A stretch of 64,000 bases of DNA from contig NZ_RKRD01000001.1 of NCBI RefSeq assembly GCF_003814745.1, forward strand, positions 1,488,001 to 1,552,000, read 5' to 3'. Source of the DNA: Hydrogenoanaerobacterium saccharovorans. GTDB taxonomy: Bacteria > Bacillota > Clostridia > Oscillospirales > Ruminococcaceae. The notes beneath the pieces were generated by a model. The model was not told the origin of the DNA and made no database searches. It saw only the letters and a list, made by a program, of their open reading frames with translations. The position numbers and the translations under genes were made by a program. Shown piece by piece: positions 7,940-18,052 of the stretch (position 1 is its first letter; every line of letters starts with the position of its first letter).

Positions 7940-10900
7940 TCAAAACAGCGACATTTGGCTGCTGTCCGGCAAGCCGACAAGCGTACCCACCGAGTCAAGC
8001 AGTTCAAGAACAGCCTTGCCCACGCCGGCGCGTGAACCAACTTCTTCCTTCGAGAGGTACGGCCCTTGTTTGCCTGCTTCTTGCAATGCTTTGGCAGCCG
8101 ATTCGCCCAAGCCTTTGAGCGAACAAAACGGCAAACGTATTTTACCATCTTCTACCGTATAGCGGGTGCCTGTGGATTTGAAAAGATCGATAGGCAGAAA
8201 TTCTATACCACGCGCCATCATTTCGTTGACAATTTGCAGCGTATTGTACTGGTCGTCCTCTTTTGTAGTGCGCTCGTTGCCCTTCATTTTAAGCTCGGAC
8301 ATCTTCATCTTAACCGCACCATGCCCGCGAATTGCCGATTCTGCATCGAAATCTCCACCGCGTACGGTAAACATTGCAGCATAGAACTCTACCGGACGAT
8401 ACACTTTGTACCAACAAAGCCGAATTGCACCAATAACATACGCCGCAGCATGTGCTTTAGGGAACATGTACTTAATCTTCATACAGCTGTCGATATACCA
8501 CTGGGGTACGCCATGTTCTTTCATCTCGCTGATATATTCTTCTGTAAGAAGTTGAGGTGCCTTACCCTTTCGCGTAATCTCCATAATCTTAAATGCACTT
8601 TTGGGTTTAAGCCCTTTGTGCAGAAGATAGGTCATAATACTGTCACGCGTACCGATTACGTTGGAAATGGTACAAGTGCCGTTCTTGATAAGTTCCTGCG
8701 CATTACCGAGCCATACGTCGGTACCATGAGATAGCCCCGAAATTTGCAGCAGATCTGAAAAATATTTTGGCTGTGCATCTTCCAGCATGCCGCGTACAAA
8801 CGGTGTCCCCATCTCAGGAATACCAAGCGTGCCGGTATTGCAGTCGATTTCTTCTGCGGTAACTCCTAATGCATTGGGTGAAGTGAACAGGCTCATGACT
8901 TTTTCATCACTCATTGAAACATCCATTACCTTAATCCCGGTGAGGTCTTCTAAATGTTTGTAAAGCGTGGGAACATCATGCCCCAGTTCATCCAGCTTAA
9001 GGATGGTGTCATGCAATGAATGGAAGTCGAAGTGCGTTGTGAGAACGCCTGAATCTGCCGAATCCGCAGGATGCTGAATTGGTGTAAAATCGTACACTTC
9101 GTAATCGTTGGGCACAACCACCATGCCACCCGGATGCTGACCGGTAGTTCGTTTGATGCCCGTACATCCATTGACCAAACGCTGTTCTTCGGCTTTGTGA
9201 ACGATACGGTCTTTTTCATCGAGATATTTTTTCACATAACCGTATGCGGTTTTATCTGCAACTGTAGCGATGGTACCTGCCTTAAATACATGAGAAGTAC
9301 CAAACAGTTCTTCGGTATAACGGTGAGCACGAGACTGATATTCTCCCGAAAAGTTAAGGTCGATATCAGGTGCTTTATCGCCGTCGAAACCGAGGAAAGT
9401 TTCAAACGGAATATCGTGGCCGTCTCGGTTGTAGGGGGTTCCGCATTCGGTACAATTTTTCGGTGGCAAATCAAAACCAGAGCCGACAGAACCGTCGGTA
9501 ATAAACTCGCTGTGTTTGCAATTTGGGCAGACATAATGCGGCGGCAACGGGTTTACTTCTGAAATACCCGCCATGGTTGCAACAAACGATGAGCCGACCG
9601 AACCACGCGAGCCCACGAGGTAACCTTCGCTTTCAGACTTCCACACCAACTTTTGCGCAATGATATACAATACCGCAAACCCGTGCTTAATAATAGAGCC
9701 CAGCTCGCGTTCCAACCGATTTGATACTATTTCGGGGACCTGCTCGCCGTATATCTGTTTTGCTTTTGTCCAGGTGATATTTTGCAAATCCTCCTCACAG
9801 CCATCAATCGTGGGGGTGAAGGTGCCACCCGGTATGGGTTTTATACCTGCGTCAATTTGGTCTGCAATTTTGTTGGTGTTGGTAACCACCACTTCAAATG
9901 CTTTTTCTGCACCTAAATAAGAGAACTCCTCAAGCATTTCGGTAGTAGTACGAAGATAAAGCGGGGATTGCAGATCTGTATCCTGAAAGCCCTGCCCTGC
10001 CATTAAAATTTGACGGAATATGTTGTCCGATTGATCAAGGATATGAACGTCACAAGTTGCCACTACGGGAATGTTTAGTGTTTCGCCTAGTTTAACAATG
10101 GTTTTATTATACTTTTTAAGCTCCTCATGGTCTTTTGCGGTACCGTTACGGATGAGAAACTCGTTGTTTGCCAAGGGCTGAATCTCCAAGAAATCATAAA
10201 AGCGCGCAATATCACAAAGCTCTCCCCAACTTTTGCCGTTGATGACAGCATGAAATAGCTCGCCCGCCTCACACGCACTGCCGATAATAAGACCTTCGCG
10301 GTATTTAATCAATTCACTTTTAGGGATACGCGGCTTTTTGAAAAAGTAGTTGATGTGAGCAAAAGACACCAACTTATACAGATTTTTAAGCCCCGTTGCG
10401 TTTTTTACAAGGATTATCTGGTGATATGACATCGCCTTTTTATAATCGGTACCAGACAACGCGGTATTGATTTGACCGATCGTATGTATATTTTTTTCTT
10501 TTTCAAGAATTTCAATGAGGTGGTTAAAAATATCGGCAAGCACCTTTGCATCATCGCATGCACGGTGGTGATTAAACGGAGGCAGTTTCAGATGATTCGC
10601 CACCGTATCGAGCTTATGGTTTTTAATATTGGGGAACAACGAGCGGCAAATGGGCACCGTATCGATATGTGAAAAATGATACGGCATATCACAGCGATGT
10701 GCTGCCGCTTTTACAAAACCGGTATCGAATGGAGCATTGTGTGCGACCAGCACGGCTTTATTATCTCCGCAAAAATCATAGAACATCTGAAGTGCTTCTT
10801 TTTCGAAAGGGGCATCCTTTACCATATCATCGGTAATTCCTGTAATTGCAGTAATTTTATCTGATATGGGCTTTTGTGGATTTACCAAAGTGTTAAATGT

Positions 10901-12304
10901 GTCAAGTATTTTGCCTTTACATAGTTTTACCGCACCAATTTCGGTAATACGCTCGGTAGCTGCGGATAAACCTGTTGTTTCAAGGTCAAATACAATAACT
11001 GTTTCGTCAAAACGTGAATTTGCTTTACCCGCAACAATAGGAATCATATCGTTGACAAAATAAGCCTCAACACCGTACAAAGCTTTAAAATCGCCGCCGT
11101 TTTTATTAATTTTAGAAACAGCTGCCGCAACCTCGGGATATGCCTGTACCACACCGTGGTCTGTAATTGCGATGGCTTTATGCCCCCATTTGGCAGCACG
11201 GTTGATTAAATCGGTTGCACTGGCAATACCATCCATTGAGGACATATTGGTGTGGCAGTGCAGTTCTACTCGTTTTTGTTCGGCTTCATCGGTGTATTGG
11301 TATTTTGATACCACGCTAATGTCACGAGGACGTATGGAGTATTCGCGATCGTATTTATCGTAGGACATTTCTCCGTTTACAAGGATGGTCATGCCTTTAG
11401 CAAGGCTCTCGTATGGTTTAGATTTTTCTTTTTCTACTATAATCTTCAGCATATTAGAGCTTGTATAATCGGTAAAGTATACAGACATAATGATACGGTC
11501 ACCCGCACGGGTTTCTCGGCTGTCTATCTGAAAAATATCGCCCCAAACAGTAACACGGCTGCTATCTTGGCTCAGTTCAGCAAGCGGTGTTGGGTTTTGC
11601 TTTACGGGTTTGCCAACTACTGCCTTAAGGGTGGATTTATCGTAGGGCAGAGTATCATTTGCAGTACGTTTCCCTGCGGATTTTGGCTTTACGGGTTCAT
11701 TTGATTTTACATTAGACTTCGGTGTTAAATCGGGAGTTGTTTCTGCAGTAAAAACACCTTCATTACTGCGGATTTGCTCCAAATCACGTTTGACAGCTTC
11801 GTTAAAGCTTTCAGTGTAATCGGTAATTTCGGTGTTTCCGGTAAAGCAAACCGTACAATCCACGCCGAATTCTTCTCTTAAAAGTTCGCGAGTTTTAAGG
11901 TCACAGCCAAATTGGGTTAGCAATTCGGCACCGCCATGTGTCAAATTAATATGAAAAACATTTTCTTCATCCAAAGAAGCAGTTGCATCGTTTAAAAAGC
12001 CGTTTACAACTGTATTGTGATGGCGCAAATATTTTTTTATGTTTGTGAGGTATCCTCCGTGAAGAAATTCGCGAGGATACTTCGTTGTAATATGTACATC
12101 GCTTAATTGATAAGCTGATTTTATTTTAGATTCAATCGAAAAAATGATATCCTTGTCCACTATTTCTGCAGGGTGCAGATCAAGCGTCATCCTACGTGAA
12201 TCTTTATCGATCACAATGCCAGAAATCTTCGCCTCAAGCATCGCTTGCGGGGCGTTCTTGGGTGCGAATTTGCCAAAGATATCTTGAAAACTTTTTTCCT
12301 GCAT
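7940..12304 (-). CDS. polC: DNA polymerase III alpha subunit, PolC type
   Basis: A 1454-aa Gram-positive replicative polymerase with integral 3'-5' exonuclease. Order of parts: N-terminal and OB regions (to about 340), PHP first half (VELHCHTNMSSMDG at 347-359), DEDD exonuclease inserted in the PHP domain (VFDLETTG at 438-445), PHP second part, then the polymerase core with the catalytic DIDLNFSGEY. A zinc-type CPNCK...CTECG pair precedes the core. Length fits the family. It is the last large gene of the frr-uppS-cdsA-dxr-rseP-ispG-polC run, a common order in Firmicutes. Confidence 0.97.
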   Translation of the reverse strand: MQEKSFQDIFGKFAPKNAPQAMLEAKISGIVIDKDSRRMTLDLHPAEIVDKDIIFSIESKIKSAYQLSDVHITTKYPREFLHGGYLTNIKKYLRHHNTVVNGFLNDATASLDEENVFHINLTHGGAELLTQFGCDLKTRELLREEFGVDCTVCFTGNTEITDYTESFNEAVKRDLEQIRSNEGVFTAETTPDLTPKSNVKSNEPVKPKSAGKRTANDTLPYDKSTLKAVVGKPVKQNPTPLAELSQDSSRVTVWGDIFQIDSRETRAGDRIIMSVYFTDYTSSNMLKIIVEKEKSKPYESLAKGMTILVNGEMSYDKYDREYSIRPRDISVVSKYQYTDEAEQKRVELHCHTNMSSMDGIASATDLINRAAKWGHKAIAITDHGVVQAYPEVAAAVSKINKNGGDFKALYGVEAYFVNDMIPIVAGKANSRFDETVIVFDLETTGLSAATERITEIGAVKLCKGKILDTFNTLVNPQKPISDKITAITGITDDMVKDAPFEKEALQMFYDFCGDNKAVLVAHNAPFDTGFVKAAAHRCDMPYHFSHIDTVPICRSLFPNIKNHKLDTVANHLKLPPFNHHRACDDAKVLADIFNHLIEILEKEKNIHTIGQINTALSGTDYKKAMSYHQIILVKNATGLKNLYKLVSFAHINYFFKKPRIPKSELIKYREGLIIGSACEAGELFHAVINGKSWGELCDIARFYDFLEIQPLANNEFLIRNGTAKDHEELKKYNKTIVKLGETLNIPVVATCDVHILDQSDNIFRQILMAGQGFQDTDLQSPLYLRTTTEMLEEFSYLGAEKAFEVVVTNTNKIADQIDAGIKPIPGGTFTPTIDGCEEDLQNITWTKAKQIYGEQVPEIVSNRLERELGSIIKHGFAVLYIIAQKLVWKSESEGYLVGSRGSVGSSFVATMAGISEVNPLPPHYVCPNCKHSEFITDGSVGSGFDLPPKNCTECGTPYNRDGHDIPFETFLGFDGDKAPDIDLNFSGEYQSRAHRYTEELFGTSHVFKAGTIATVADKTAYGYVKKYLDEKDRIVHKAEEQRLVNGCTGIKRTTGQHPGGMVVVPNDYEVYDFTPIQHPADSADSGVLTTHFDFHSLHDTILKLDELGHDVPTLYKHLEDLTGIKVMDVSMSDEKVMSLFTSPNALGVTAEEIDCNTGTLGIPEMGTPFVRGMLEDAQPKYFSDLLQISGLSHGTDVWLGNAQELIKNGTCTISNVIGTRDSIMTYLLHKGLKPKSAFKIMEITRKGKAPQLLTEEYISEMKEHGVPQWYIDSCMKIKYMFPKAHAAAYVIGAIRLCWYKVYRPVEFYAAMFTVRGGDFDAESAIRGHGAVKMKMSELKMKGNERTTKEDDQYNTLQIVNEMMARGIEFLPIDLFKSTGTRYTVEDGKIRLPFCSLKGLGESAAKALQEAGKQGPYLSKEEVGSRAGVGKAVLELLDSVGTLVGLPDSSQMSLF

Positions 12305-12408
12305 TTAATCACCTGCCAATATTTTTATTCTAATTTGCAATGAGAAATATAAAATATTTTTCATGAGCCGTATGAAACACGGCTGCAAGCGAAGCTTGTG
12401 CAATAGTA

Positions 12409-13461
12409 CTACATCTTTTCGATTTCGCGAAGAAGTTCATCAATAATTTCTGCCTCCGGGATTTTACGCAGCACTTTTCCTTTTTTAAACAACAGACCCT
12501 CTCCTACACCGCCGGCGATACCGATATCGGCTTCACGTGCTTCGCCCGGGCCGTTAACGATACAACCCATGATGGCTACAGAAATATCTTTATCACAGCC
12601 TGCAAGCGCCTCTTCTACACGATTTGCAAGCCCAATAAGGTTGATACTTGTACGCCCGCATGTGGGGCAAGAGATAAACCGGACCCCTTTGTGATACATC
12701 CCTAAACTGCGCAGAATATCTTGTGCAGCAGCAATTTCTTTTATAGGGTCGGCAGTAAGAGATACACGAATGGTATCTCCGATGCCGTCGCACAGCAAGC
12801 TGCCGATACCGATAGCAGATTTTATAAGCCCCATACGTTCGGTGCCTGCCTCGGTAACACCAAGGTGCAGCGGGTAAGCATAAAGCTGTGCCATTGCGCG
12901 ATAAACAGCAATCATCTTTTGCACATCGCTTGCTTTAATAGAAACAACAATATCATCAAAATCGTACTTTTGCAGCAGCTGAATATGGTATTGTGCACTC
13001 TCGAGAAGTGCTTCTACCGTTGGCGAACCATATTTTGCAAGAATTTCTTTTTCTACAGAGCCACTGTTTACACCAATACGAATAGGGATATTCTTTGCCC
13101 TGCAGGCATCTGCCACTTGCTTGACTCGGCTATCATCACCAATATTACCGGGGTTGATACGTATCTTATCAATTCCTGCCGCAACCGACTCCAACGCCAA
13201 ACGATAGTCAAAATGGATATCGGCAACCAAAGGGATGGATATTTTTTGCTTGATGGCAGGAATGAGCGCAATTGCATCGTTATTAGGAATAGCAACGCGC
13301 AGAATTTGACAACCTGCCTTTTCTAAGGCAATTGCCTGCGATACATTGCCTTCAATATCGGCGGCGGGTACATTGAGCATAGACTGAATGGCAATGGGGG
13401 CACCCCCGCCAATGGTAATGCCCCCAATAGTAACCGATTTAGATGGAATTGTGTGAAACAT
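12409..13461 (-). CDS. ispG: 4-hydroxy-3-methylbut-2-enyl diphosphate synthase (flavodoxin/ferredoxin)
   Basis: A 350-aa IspG (GcpE), the sixth step of the MEP isoprenoid pathway. The TIM-barrel domain opens with the SVTIGGITIGGGAPIAIQSM region. The C-terminal domain holds the [4Fe-4S] ligands in SCPTCGRTSINL (two cysteines) and AIMGCIVNGPGEA. It lies 21 nt after rseP, and with dxr in the same operon it gives two MEP enzymes side by side. Confidence 0.96.
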   Translation of the reverse strand: MFHTIPSKSVTIGGITIGGGAPIAIQSMLNVPAADIEGNVSQAIALEKAGCQILRVAIPNNDAIALIPAIKQKISIPLVADIHFDYRLALESVAAGIDKIRINPGNIGDDSRVKQVADACRAKNIPIRIGVNSGSVEKEILAKYGSPTVEALLESAQYHIQLLQKYDFDDIVVSIKASDVQKMIAVYRAMAQLYAYPLHLGVTEAGTERMGLIKSAIGIGSLLCDGIGDTIRVSLTADPIKEIAAAQDILRSLGMYHKGVRFISCPTCGRTSINLIGLANRVEEALAGCDKDISVAIMGCIVNGPGEAREADIGIAGGVGEGLLFKKGKVLRKIPEAEIIDELLREIEKM

Positions 13462-13482
13462 TTTTACCTCCTGCGTAAACTG

Positions 13483-14511
13483 CTATTTAAAGAACAAGCG
13501 CGTAATGTCGTTAAACGTCACAAACAGCATGAGACCAAGTAATAAAATCATACCTGCTGTATGCACATAGTTTTCGTACTTTGGCGGTACAGGCTTACGA
13601 AAAATTGCCTCGATACAAAGAAACAGCAGTTTTCCCCCGTCAAGTGCAGGTAGCGGCAACAGATTGAATACACCAAGGTTGATTGTGATAAACGCAACCA
13701 ACATCAGTAAAGGGCGTAACCCCATAGAAGATGCCTGGCTGATTACCGCTGTAACTCCTACCGGACCGGACAACTGATTAACCGAGAACTTGCCTGAAAT
13801 TAAATCGCCTAAACTAATCCAAACCATTTTAGCAATGGAACCCGTATAAAATACCCCATTGTAAGATACATTGAAAAAGTTTTTTTCCATCGGATAGACA
13901 GTAAAATCAATGTAAACAGAATTGGTTCCATCAGGGTTTTTGGTCATTTGAAACGGCACTTGCAGGTTAAGCAATTCATTGCCTCTTTTTATCTGCATAT
14001 CTACACGGGCATCTTCATCACGAACCAGACCAAAAACAATGTCGTTGTCGATATGCACGCGCGAGCCGTTAATTTTCAGTATTTGGTCACCCACCTGTAA
14101 CACAGAATTGCTGACAGGCTGTGGCTGAAAGTTAGATATGGTAGTAGTACCAAGGGTTTGCTGCATGCCCAGCACAATGAGCACCACAATAAACCCCAGC
14201 AAAAGGTTCATAACCCCGCCTGCTGCCATGACGATAAAGCGTTTCCATATCTTTTGCTTATGAAAGGAGCGTTCATCATCGCTCTCCTCATCTTCACCAT
14301 CCAGTGCAACATAGCCTCCTAACGGAAATGCACGCACCGCATAGGTGGTTTCTCCTTTGGTAAATTTAAAAAGCGCAGGCCCAAAACCTATCGCAAAATC
14401 ATTTACCTTCATGTTAAAAGCTTTTGCAGAGAGAAAATGACCAAGTTCATGGACAAATACAAAAGCTCCAAAAATTAAAATTGCCAGCAATATTGTACCT
14501 ACAGTATTCAC
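13483..14511 (-). CDS. rseP: Site-2 membrane zinc protease RseP
   Basis: A 342-aa M50 metalloprotease. The zinc site HELGH is at residues 21-25 in the first membrane helix, a PDZ domain spans roughly 110-200, and the second active-site motif is NLLPLPALDGGKLL near residue 280. Four membrane segments are visible. It cleaves membrane proteins within the bilayer, such as anti-sigma factors or signal-peptide remnants. It lies 39 nt after dxr. Confidence 0.93.
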   Translation of the reverse strand: MNTVGTILLAILIFGAFVFVHELGHFLSAKAFNMKVNDFAIGFGPALFKFTKGETTYAVRAFPLGGYVALDGEDEESDDERSFHKQKIWKRFIVMAAGGVMNLLLGFIVVLIVLGMQQTLGTTTISNFQPQPVSNSVLQVGDQILKINGSRVHIDNDIVFGLVRDEDARVDMQIKRGNELLNLQVPFQMTKNPDGTNSVYIDFTVYPMEKNFFNVSYNGVFYTGSIAKMVWISLGDLISGKFSVNQLSGPVGVTAVISQASSMGLRPLLMLVAFITINLGVFNLLPLPALDGGKLLFLCIEAIFRKPVPPKYENYVHTAGMILLLGLMLFVTFNDITRLFFK

Positions 14512-14550
14512 TTGCTTTCACAACCAATCCTTCTCTAATTACAGACGGGG

Positions 14551-15699
14551 TTAATCGGCATTTTGCAGAACAAAATCACGCGCAAGCCGGTCTGCACGAA
14601 ATACATCATCCAAATGGTAGTGTTCCATTGGGCAGTCAATTTCATTCAATGCACGCCGCACCAATTCTCCAATCTTTAAAAATGGAATTTTGCCGGCTAA
14701 AAACAGTTTTACAGCTTGCTCGTTTGCACCATTTACCACTGCAGGGTACAGCCCGCCGCGGGTAATTGCCTCGATGCAGGCAGCCAAGCACTCAAAGGTT
14801 TCCATATCCGGTTCGTAAAATGTAAGTTTGGCAATATCTTTAAGCGACAAACGAGGTACCTCACAAGGAAAACGCTTAGGATATGTAAGTGCATATTGAA
14901 TAGGAATTTTCATATCGGGTAAACCGAGTTGAGCAATGACTGAGTGGTCGGCAAATTCTACGGCAGAATGTACAATGCTTTCGCGCTGAACGACTATTTC
15001 GATATTCTTGGGGGATACTCCAAACAGCCATACTGCCTCTATAACCTCTAAGCCTTTGTTCATCAGTGTAGCGGAGTCGATAGTGATTTTTGCGCCCATA
15101 CTCCAATTCGGGTGATTCAACGCATCCGACAGCTCTACATTTTGCAATTCATCGCGTTTTTTACCAAAGAATGGGCCACCCGAAGCGGTGAGGATGATTT
15201 TTTGAGGTTTGCAATGCCCTTCAAAACCGCTGAGACATTGAAAGATTGCAGAATGCTCACTGTCTACAGGAAGGATACGCGCATGTCTTTTCTCCGCCAG
15301 CTCGGTTACCAATTTGCCCCCTGCTACAAGGCTTTCTTTGTTTGCAAGAGCAAGGTCATGACCTGCCTCAAGTGCTGAAAGAGTTGGTTTTAAACCTGCA
15401 ATACCCACAATTGCGTTGAGCACAATATCGTTTTGTGGTAGCGCTGCTATTTTACACAGCCCTTCAACACCATATAAAACTTTTATCGGTAGGTCTGCAA
15501 TACGACGGGTAAAACGGTTGTAAGCTGCCTCATCTGCCAAAACGGCATATTGGGGGCAAAACTCTCTTACTTGTGCTTCAAATTGATCAATAGAGCTATT
15601 TGCGGAAAGAGCAACAATGTGATAACCCATATTCTTACACACTTGCAGGCTTTGTACGCCAATTGAACCGGTTGAACCTAATATCGTAATCTTTTTCAA
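14551..15699 (-). CDS. dxr: 1-deoxy-D-xylulose 5-phosphate reductoisomerase
   Basis: A 382-aa Dxr, the committed step of the MEP pathway. The NADPH-binding GSTGSIG motif starts at residue 7 and is followed by ALANKESLVAGG and PVDSEHSAIFQCL. I use a TTG start (LKKITILG) because AAGGTGA lies 5 nt upstream. A GTG three codons earlier, or a longer reading upstream, would have to read through the GC-rich repeat element. It lies downstream of cdsA with a 121-nt gap, the largest inside this run. Confidence 0.94.
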   Translation of the reverse strand: MKKITILGSTGSIGVQSLQVCKNMGYHIVALSANSSIDQFEAQVREFCPQYAVLADEAAYNRFTRRIADLPIKVLYGVEGLCKIAALPQNDIVLNAIVGIAGLKPTLSALEAGHDLALANKESLVAGGKLVTELAEKRHARILPVDSEHSAIFQCLSGFEGHCKPQKIILTASGGPFFGKKRDELQNVELSDALNHPNWSMGAKITIDSATLMNKGLEVIEAVWLFGVSPKNIEIVVQRESIVHSAVEFADHSVIAQLGLPDMKIPIQYALTYPKRFPCEVPRLSLKDIAKLTFYEPDMETFECLAACIEAITRGGLYPAVVNGANEQAVKLFLAGKIPFLKIGELVRRALNEIDCPMEHYHLDDVFRADRLARDFVLQNAD

Positions 15700-15721
15700 T
15701 AACGTCACCTTCAAAAAAATA

Positions 15722-15801
15722 GTGCCACGCGTTGCCGCTTTGCGGAGAAAATCGGCCTGTTGAAGCCTCCCATTCACACCGCCCGCCGCCCAGCCTGGCA
15801 C
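15722..15801. repeat. 80-bp GC-rich element bounded by GTGCCA/TGGCAC inverted ends
   Basis: The cdsA-dxr gap holds an 80-bp block with 53 G/C bases (66%) in an AT-rich chromosome. Its ends are a 6-bp inverted repeat (15722-15727 and 15796-15801). Inside, on the minus strand, are short hairpins including CCGC-AAA-GCGG and GGC-TTCAACA-GGCC within a GGAG/CTCC stem. It could be a small interspersed palindromic element or a structured RNA. No second copy was noticed in this window. The identity is not known. Confidence 0.5.
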
Positions 15802-15820
15802 AATTTTTTAATTCCTTCTA

Positions 15821-16666
15821 TTATCTTACAATCTTAAAGAGTTCCACATACTGGATATACATAAATACAGTTGGTGCTACAAATAAAACGCTGTCAAAAC
15901 GATCCATAACACCGCCGTGGCCGGGCATAATGGAACCGAAATCTTTAATCCCGCATTGGCGTTTGATGACAGACGCAGAAAGATCCCCTAAAATACCAGC
16001 AAGCGATGCTAACGGCGCAAGGCAGCCCAGTGCAATATAATTTATCTGGATTACAGTACCAAACATACTTTTAGCAACACTAGTGTACAGTATTGCTAAG
16101 ACAAAGTAACAAACAATATTGCAGATGATACCGCCGATTGCACCCTCAATTGTTTTTTTAGGGCTGATATTGGGAGCCAATTTATGCTTACCAAATTTAC
16201 AGCCCACAAAATACGCGCCGGTATCGGTAAGCCAAGCACCACCCAAAGTAATAAGCAGATATAATATGCTAACCGACATTTCGTAGCGATTATGAATAAA
16301 CAGCAACGTAGAAAAGGAAAACGGTATCATCAGCGCAAAGAAAAATGCCAGACCGATTTGCTCGACATGCAATGTGCTGTGATAACGCAAAAGCACCAAA
16401 AACATTAAAAAAGCATACGTTCCGCAAATAAGAGCAAGTTGATTGGAAAGATGTTTCATTTGCATAAAGGGCATTAGGATGGAAAACGCAAGGCATAAAG
16501 CAAAAAGCTCTTTATACTGTGTTAATTTTGCTGCTTTGAATAGCTCATATATCGCCAGTACAATCAGCAGTGTTACGGCTAGATTGAAAACAACAGTCTC
16601 ATAAAAAAACAAAACAAAACCCAGTACAAAAAGCCCGAGAACTGCAGAAACTATGCGCTGCTTCAT
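15821..16666 (-). CDS. cdsA: Phosphatidate cytidylyltransferase
   Basis: A 281-aa polytopic membrane protein (seven or eight helices) with the CdsA signature near its C-terminus: SASVIKRQCGIKDFG followed by PGHGGVMDRFD. It makes CDP-diacylglycerol for phospholipid synthesis. I start at MKQRIVSA because its ATG overlaps the uppS stop as ATGA, showing translational coupling. A start 15 codons upstream would read through the end of uppS. Confidence 0.93.
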   Translation of the reverse strand: MKQRIVSAVLGLFVLGFVLFFYETVVFNLAVTLLIVLAIYELFKAAKLTQYKELFALCLAFSILMPFMQMKHLSNQLALICGTYAFLMFLVLLRYHSTLHVEQIGLAFFFALMIPFSFSTLLFIHNRYEMSVSILYLLITLGGAWLTDTGAYFVGCKFGKHKLAPNISPKKTIEGAIGGIICNIVCYFVLAILYTSVAKSMFGTVIQINYIALGCLAPLASLAGILGDLSASVIKRQCGIKDFGSIMPGHGGVMDRFDSVLFVAPTVFMYIQYVELFKIVR

Positions 16667-17388
16667 TCTAACACACCCCCAAATCTTCTGCTGCGTTTGG
16701 AATACTCCCAAAGTGCCGAATTAAGGTCATCCGTTGTAAAATCCGGCCACAGGATATCCATAAAAACATATTCGGAATATGCCGATTGCCAAGCAAGAAA
16801 ATTGGAACTGCGTTTTTCTCCGCTCGGTCTGATAATGACGTCGGGATCAGGGATATTTGCAGTATAAAGATGGTTCGAAATGCAGGTTTCGTCAATATCT
16901 TCAACAGCAAGGCTGCCATTTTGCACCTTGCGGGCAATTTGCTGCACCGCATTACGAATTTCATCTCTACCCCCGTAATTAATAGCCATACAGACCGTAA
17001 GTGCAGTATTATTGCGGCTACCCTGCTCTGCTTCAAACATTAAGGAACGAAGATCGTCATCCAACACGGAACGGTCACCTAAAAATAAAAGCTTGATATT
17101 CTCATCCTTGTATTTTTTGGTGTCACGCAAATATTGCTTTAACAAACTCATCAATTCACGTACTTCGCTTTCGGGCCGACTCCAGTTTTCCGTAGAAAAT
17201 GCGTAGACTGTGAGGTAGCGTATACCGATATCACGGCAGTAACGAGCAATTTCGCCAAACACATTTGCGCCTTTTTTATGCCCAGCAGAACGGGGCAAAC
17301 CACGCTTTTTTGCCCATCTGCCATTTCCATCCATAATAATACCTATGTGCTGCGGCAGATACTCAGGTTGTAAAAATTCCTTCTTCAA
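16663..17388 (-). CDS. uppS: Undecaprenyl diphosphate synthase
   Basis: A 241-aa cis-prenyltransferase. The catalytic and diphosphate-binding motif is IMDGNGRWAKKRG, with SAGHKKG after it. YLTVYAFSTENW and the C-terminal DPDVIIRPSGEKR region (RTSGE-type motif) are intact. It makes the C55 lipid carrier for peptidoglycan and wall polymers from isoprenoids supplied by the dxr/ispG pathway downstream. It ends in an ATGA overlap with cdsA. Confidence 0.95.
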   Translation of the reverse strand: MKKEFLQPEYLPQHIGIIMDGNGRWAKKRGLPRSAGHKKGANVFGEIARYCRDIGIRYLTVYAFSTENWSRPESEVRELMSLLKQYLRDTKKYKDENIKLLFLGDRSVLDDDLRSLMFEAEQGSRNNTALTVCMAINYGGRDEIRNAVQQIARKVQNGSLAVEDIDETCISNHLYTANIPDPDVIIRPSGEKRSSNFLAWQSAYSEYVFMDILWPDFTTDDLNSALWEYSKRSRRFGGVLE

Positions 17389-17439
17389 CAGCCGGTTTGC
17401 CCCTCTTTCATTTCTATGTTACAACAAAAAAAGATATGT

Positions 17440-17994
17440 TTAGATCTCCATAATCTCTTTTTCTTTATTTTCACACATTTTATCAATATCTTTAATGTAT
17501 TTGTCGGTCAGTTTTTGAAGGTCATCTTCATATATTTTTAAATCATCCTCGGTAATTTCTGTTGATTTCTTCATCGCTTTGTATTTTTCATTCGCATCGC
17601 GGCGGATAGAACGAATAGCAATTTTGGCTTCTTCACCGTATTTGCTTACCTTTTTGCTGAGTTCTTTTCTGCGCTCCTCGGTAAGCGGAGGGAACATCAA
17701 ACGAATTGCAGAGCCGTCGTTGTTGGGATTGATTCCGATATCGGATGCCATAATCGCTTTTTCAATTGATTTAAGTGTGGATTTATCCCAAGGCTGAATC
17801 AAAAGCATCCTCGGCTCGGGAACCGAAACTGCTGCCATGGAGCTTATAGCTGTGGGCACACCGTAATAGTCCACCGTAACCTTATCAAGAACAGCGGCGG
17901 TTGCCCTGCCTGCACGAATACCTGCAAAATTGTAGTTCAAAGAATCAAGTGTTTTTGTCATTTTTTCGTCATAGGGCTTTAGATGAGCTTTCAT
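17440..17994 (-). CDS. frr: Ribosome recycling factor
   Basis: A 184-aa, mostly helical protein with the RRF hallmarks NFAGIRAGRATAAVLDKV near the N-terminus, RMLLIQPWDKSTLKSIEKA in the middle, and the basic RKELSKKVSKYGEEAKIAIR helix. It splits post-termination ribosomes together with EF-G. The place after pyrH is the classic order. Confidence 0.96.
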   Translation of the reverse strand: MKAHLKPYDEKMTKTLDSLNYNFAGIRAGRATAAVLDKVTVDYYGVPTAISSMAAVSVPEPRMLLIQPWDKSTLKSIEKAIMASDIGINPNNDGSAIRLMFPPLTEERRKELSKKVSKYGEEAKIAIRSIRRDANEKYKAMKKSTEITEDDLKIYEDDLQKLTDKYIKDIDKMCENKEKEIMEI

Positions 17995-18052
17995 AGTGAT
18001 ACCTCCGTATATAAATTTATGTTAATATTTTTATAGCAGCAACGGCTGCTTG

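Noticed and set aside
8066..8734. 222-codon plus-strand open frame within polC
   Set aside because: It is a shadow of polC on the opposite strand with no ribosome site and Cys/His-rich composition.
15700..15801. N-terminal extension of Dxr reading through the GC-rich element
   Set aside because: The extra residues precede the conserved GSTGSIG start of the fold, and AAGGTGA supports the downstream TTG.
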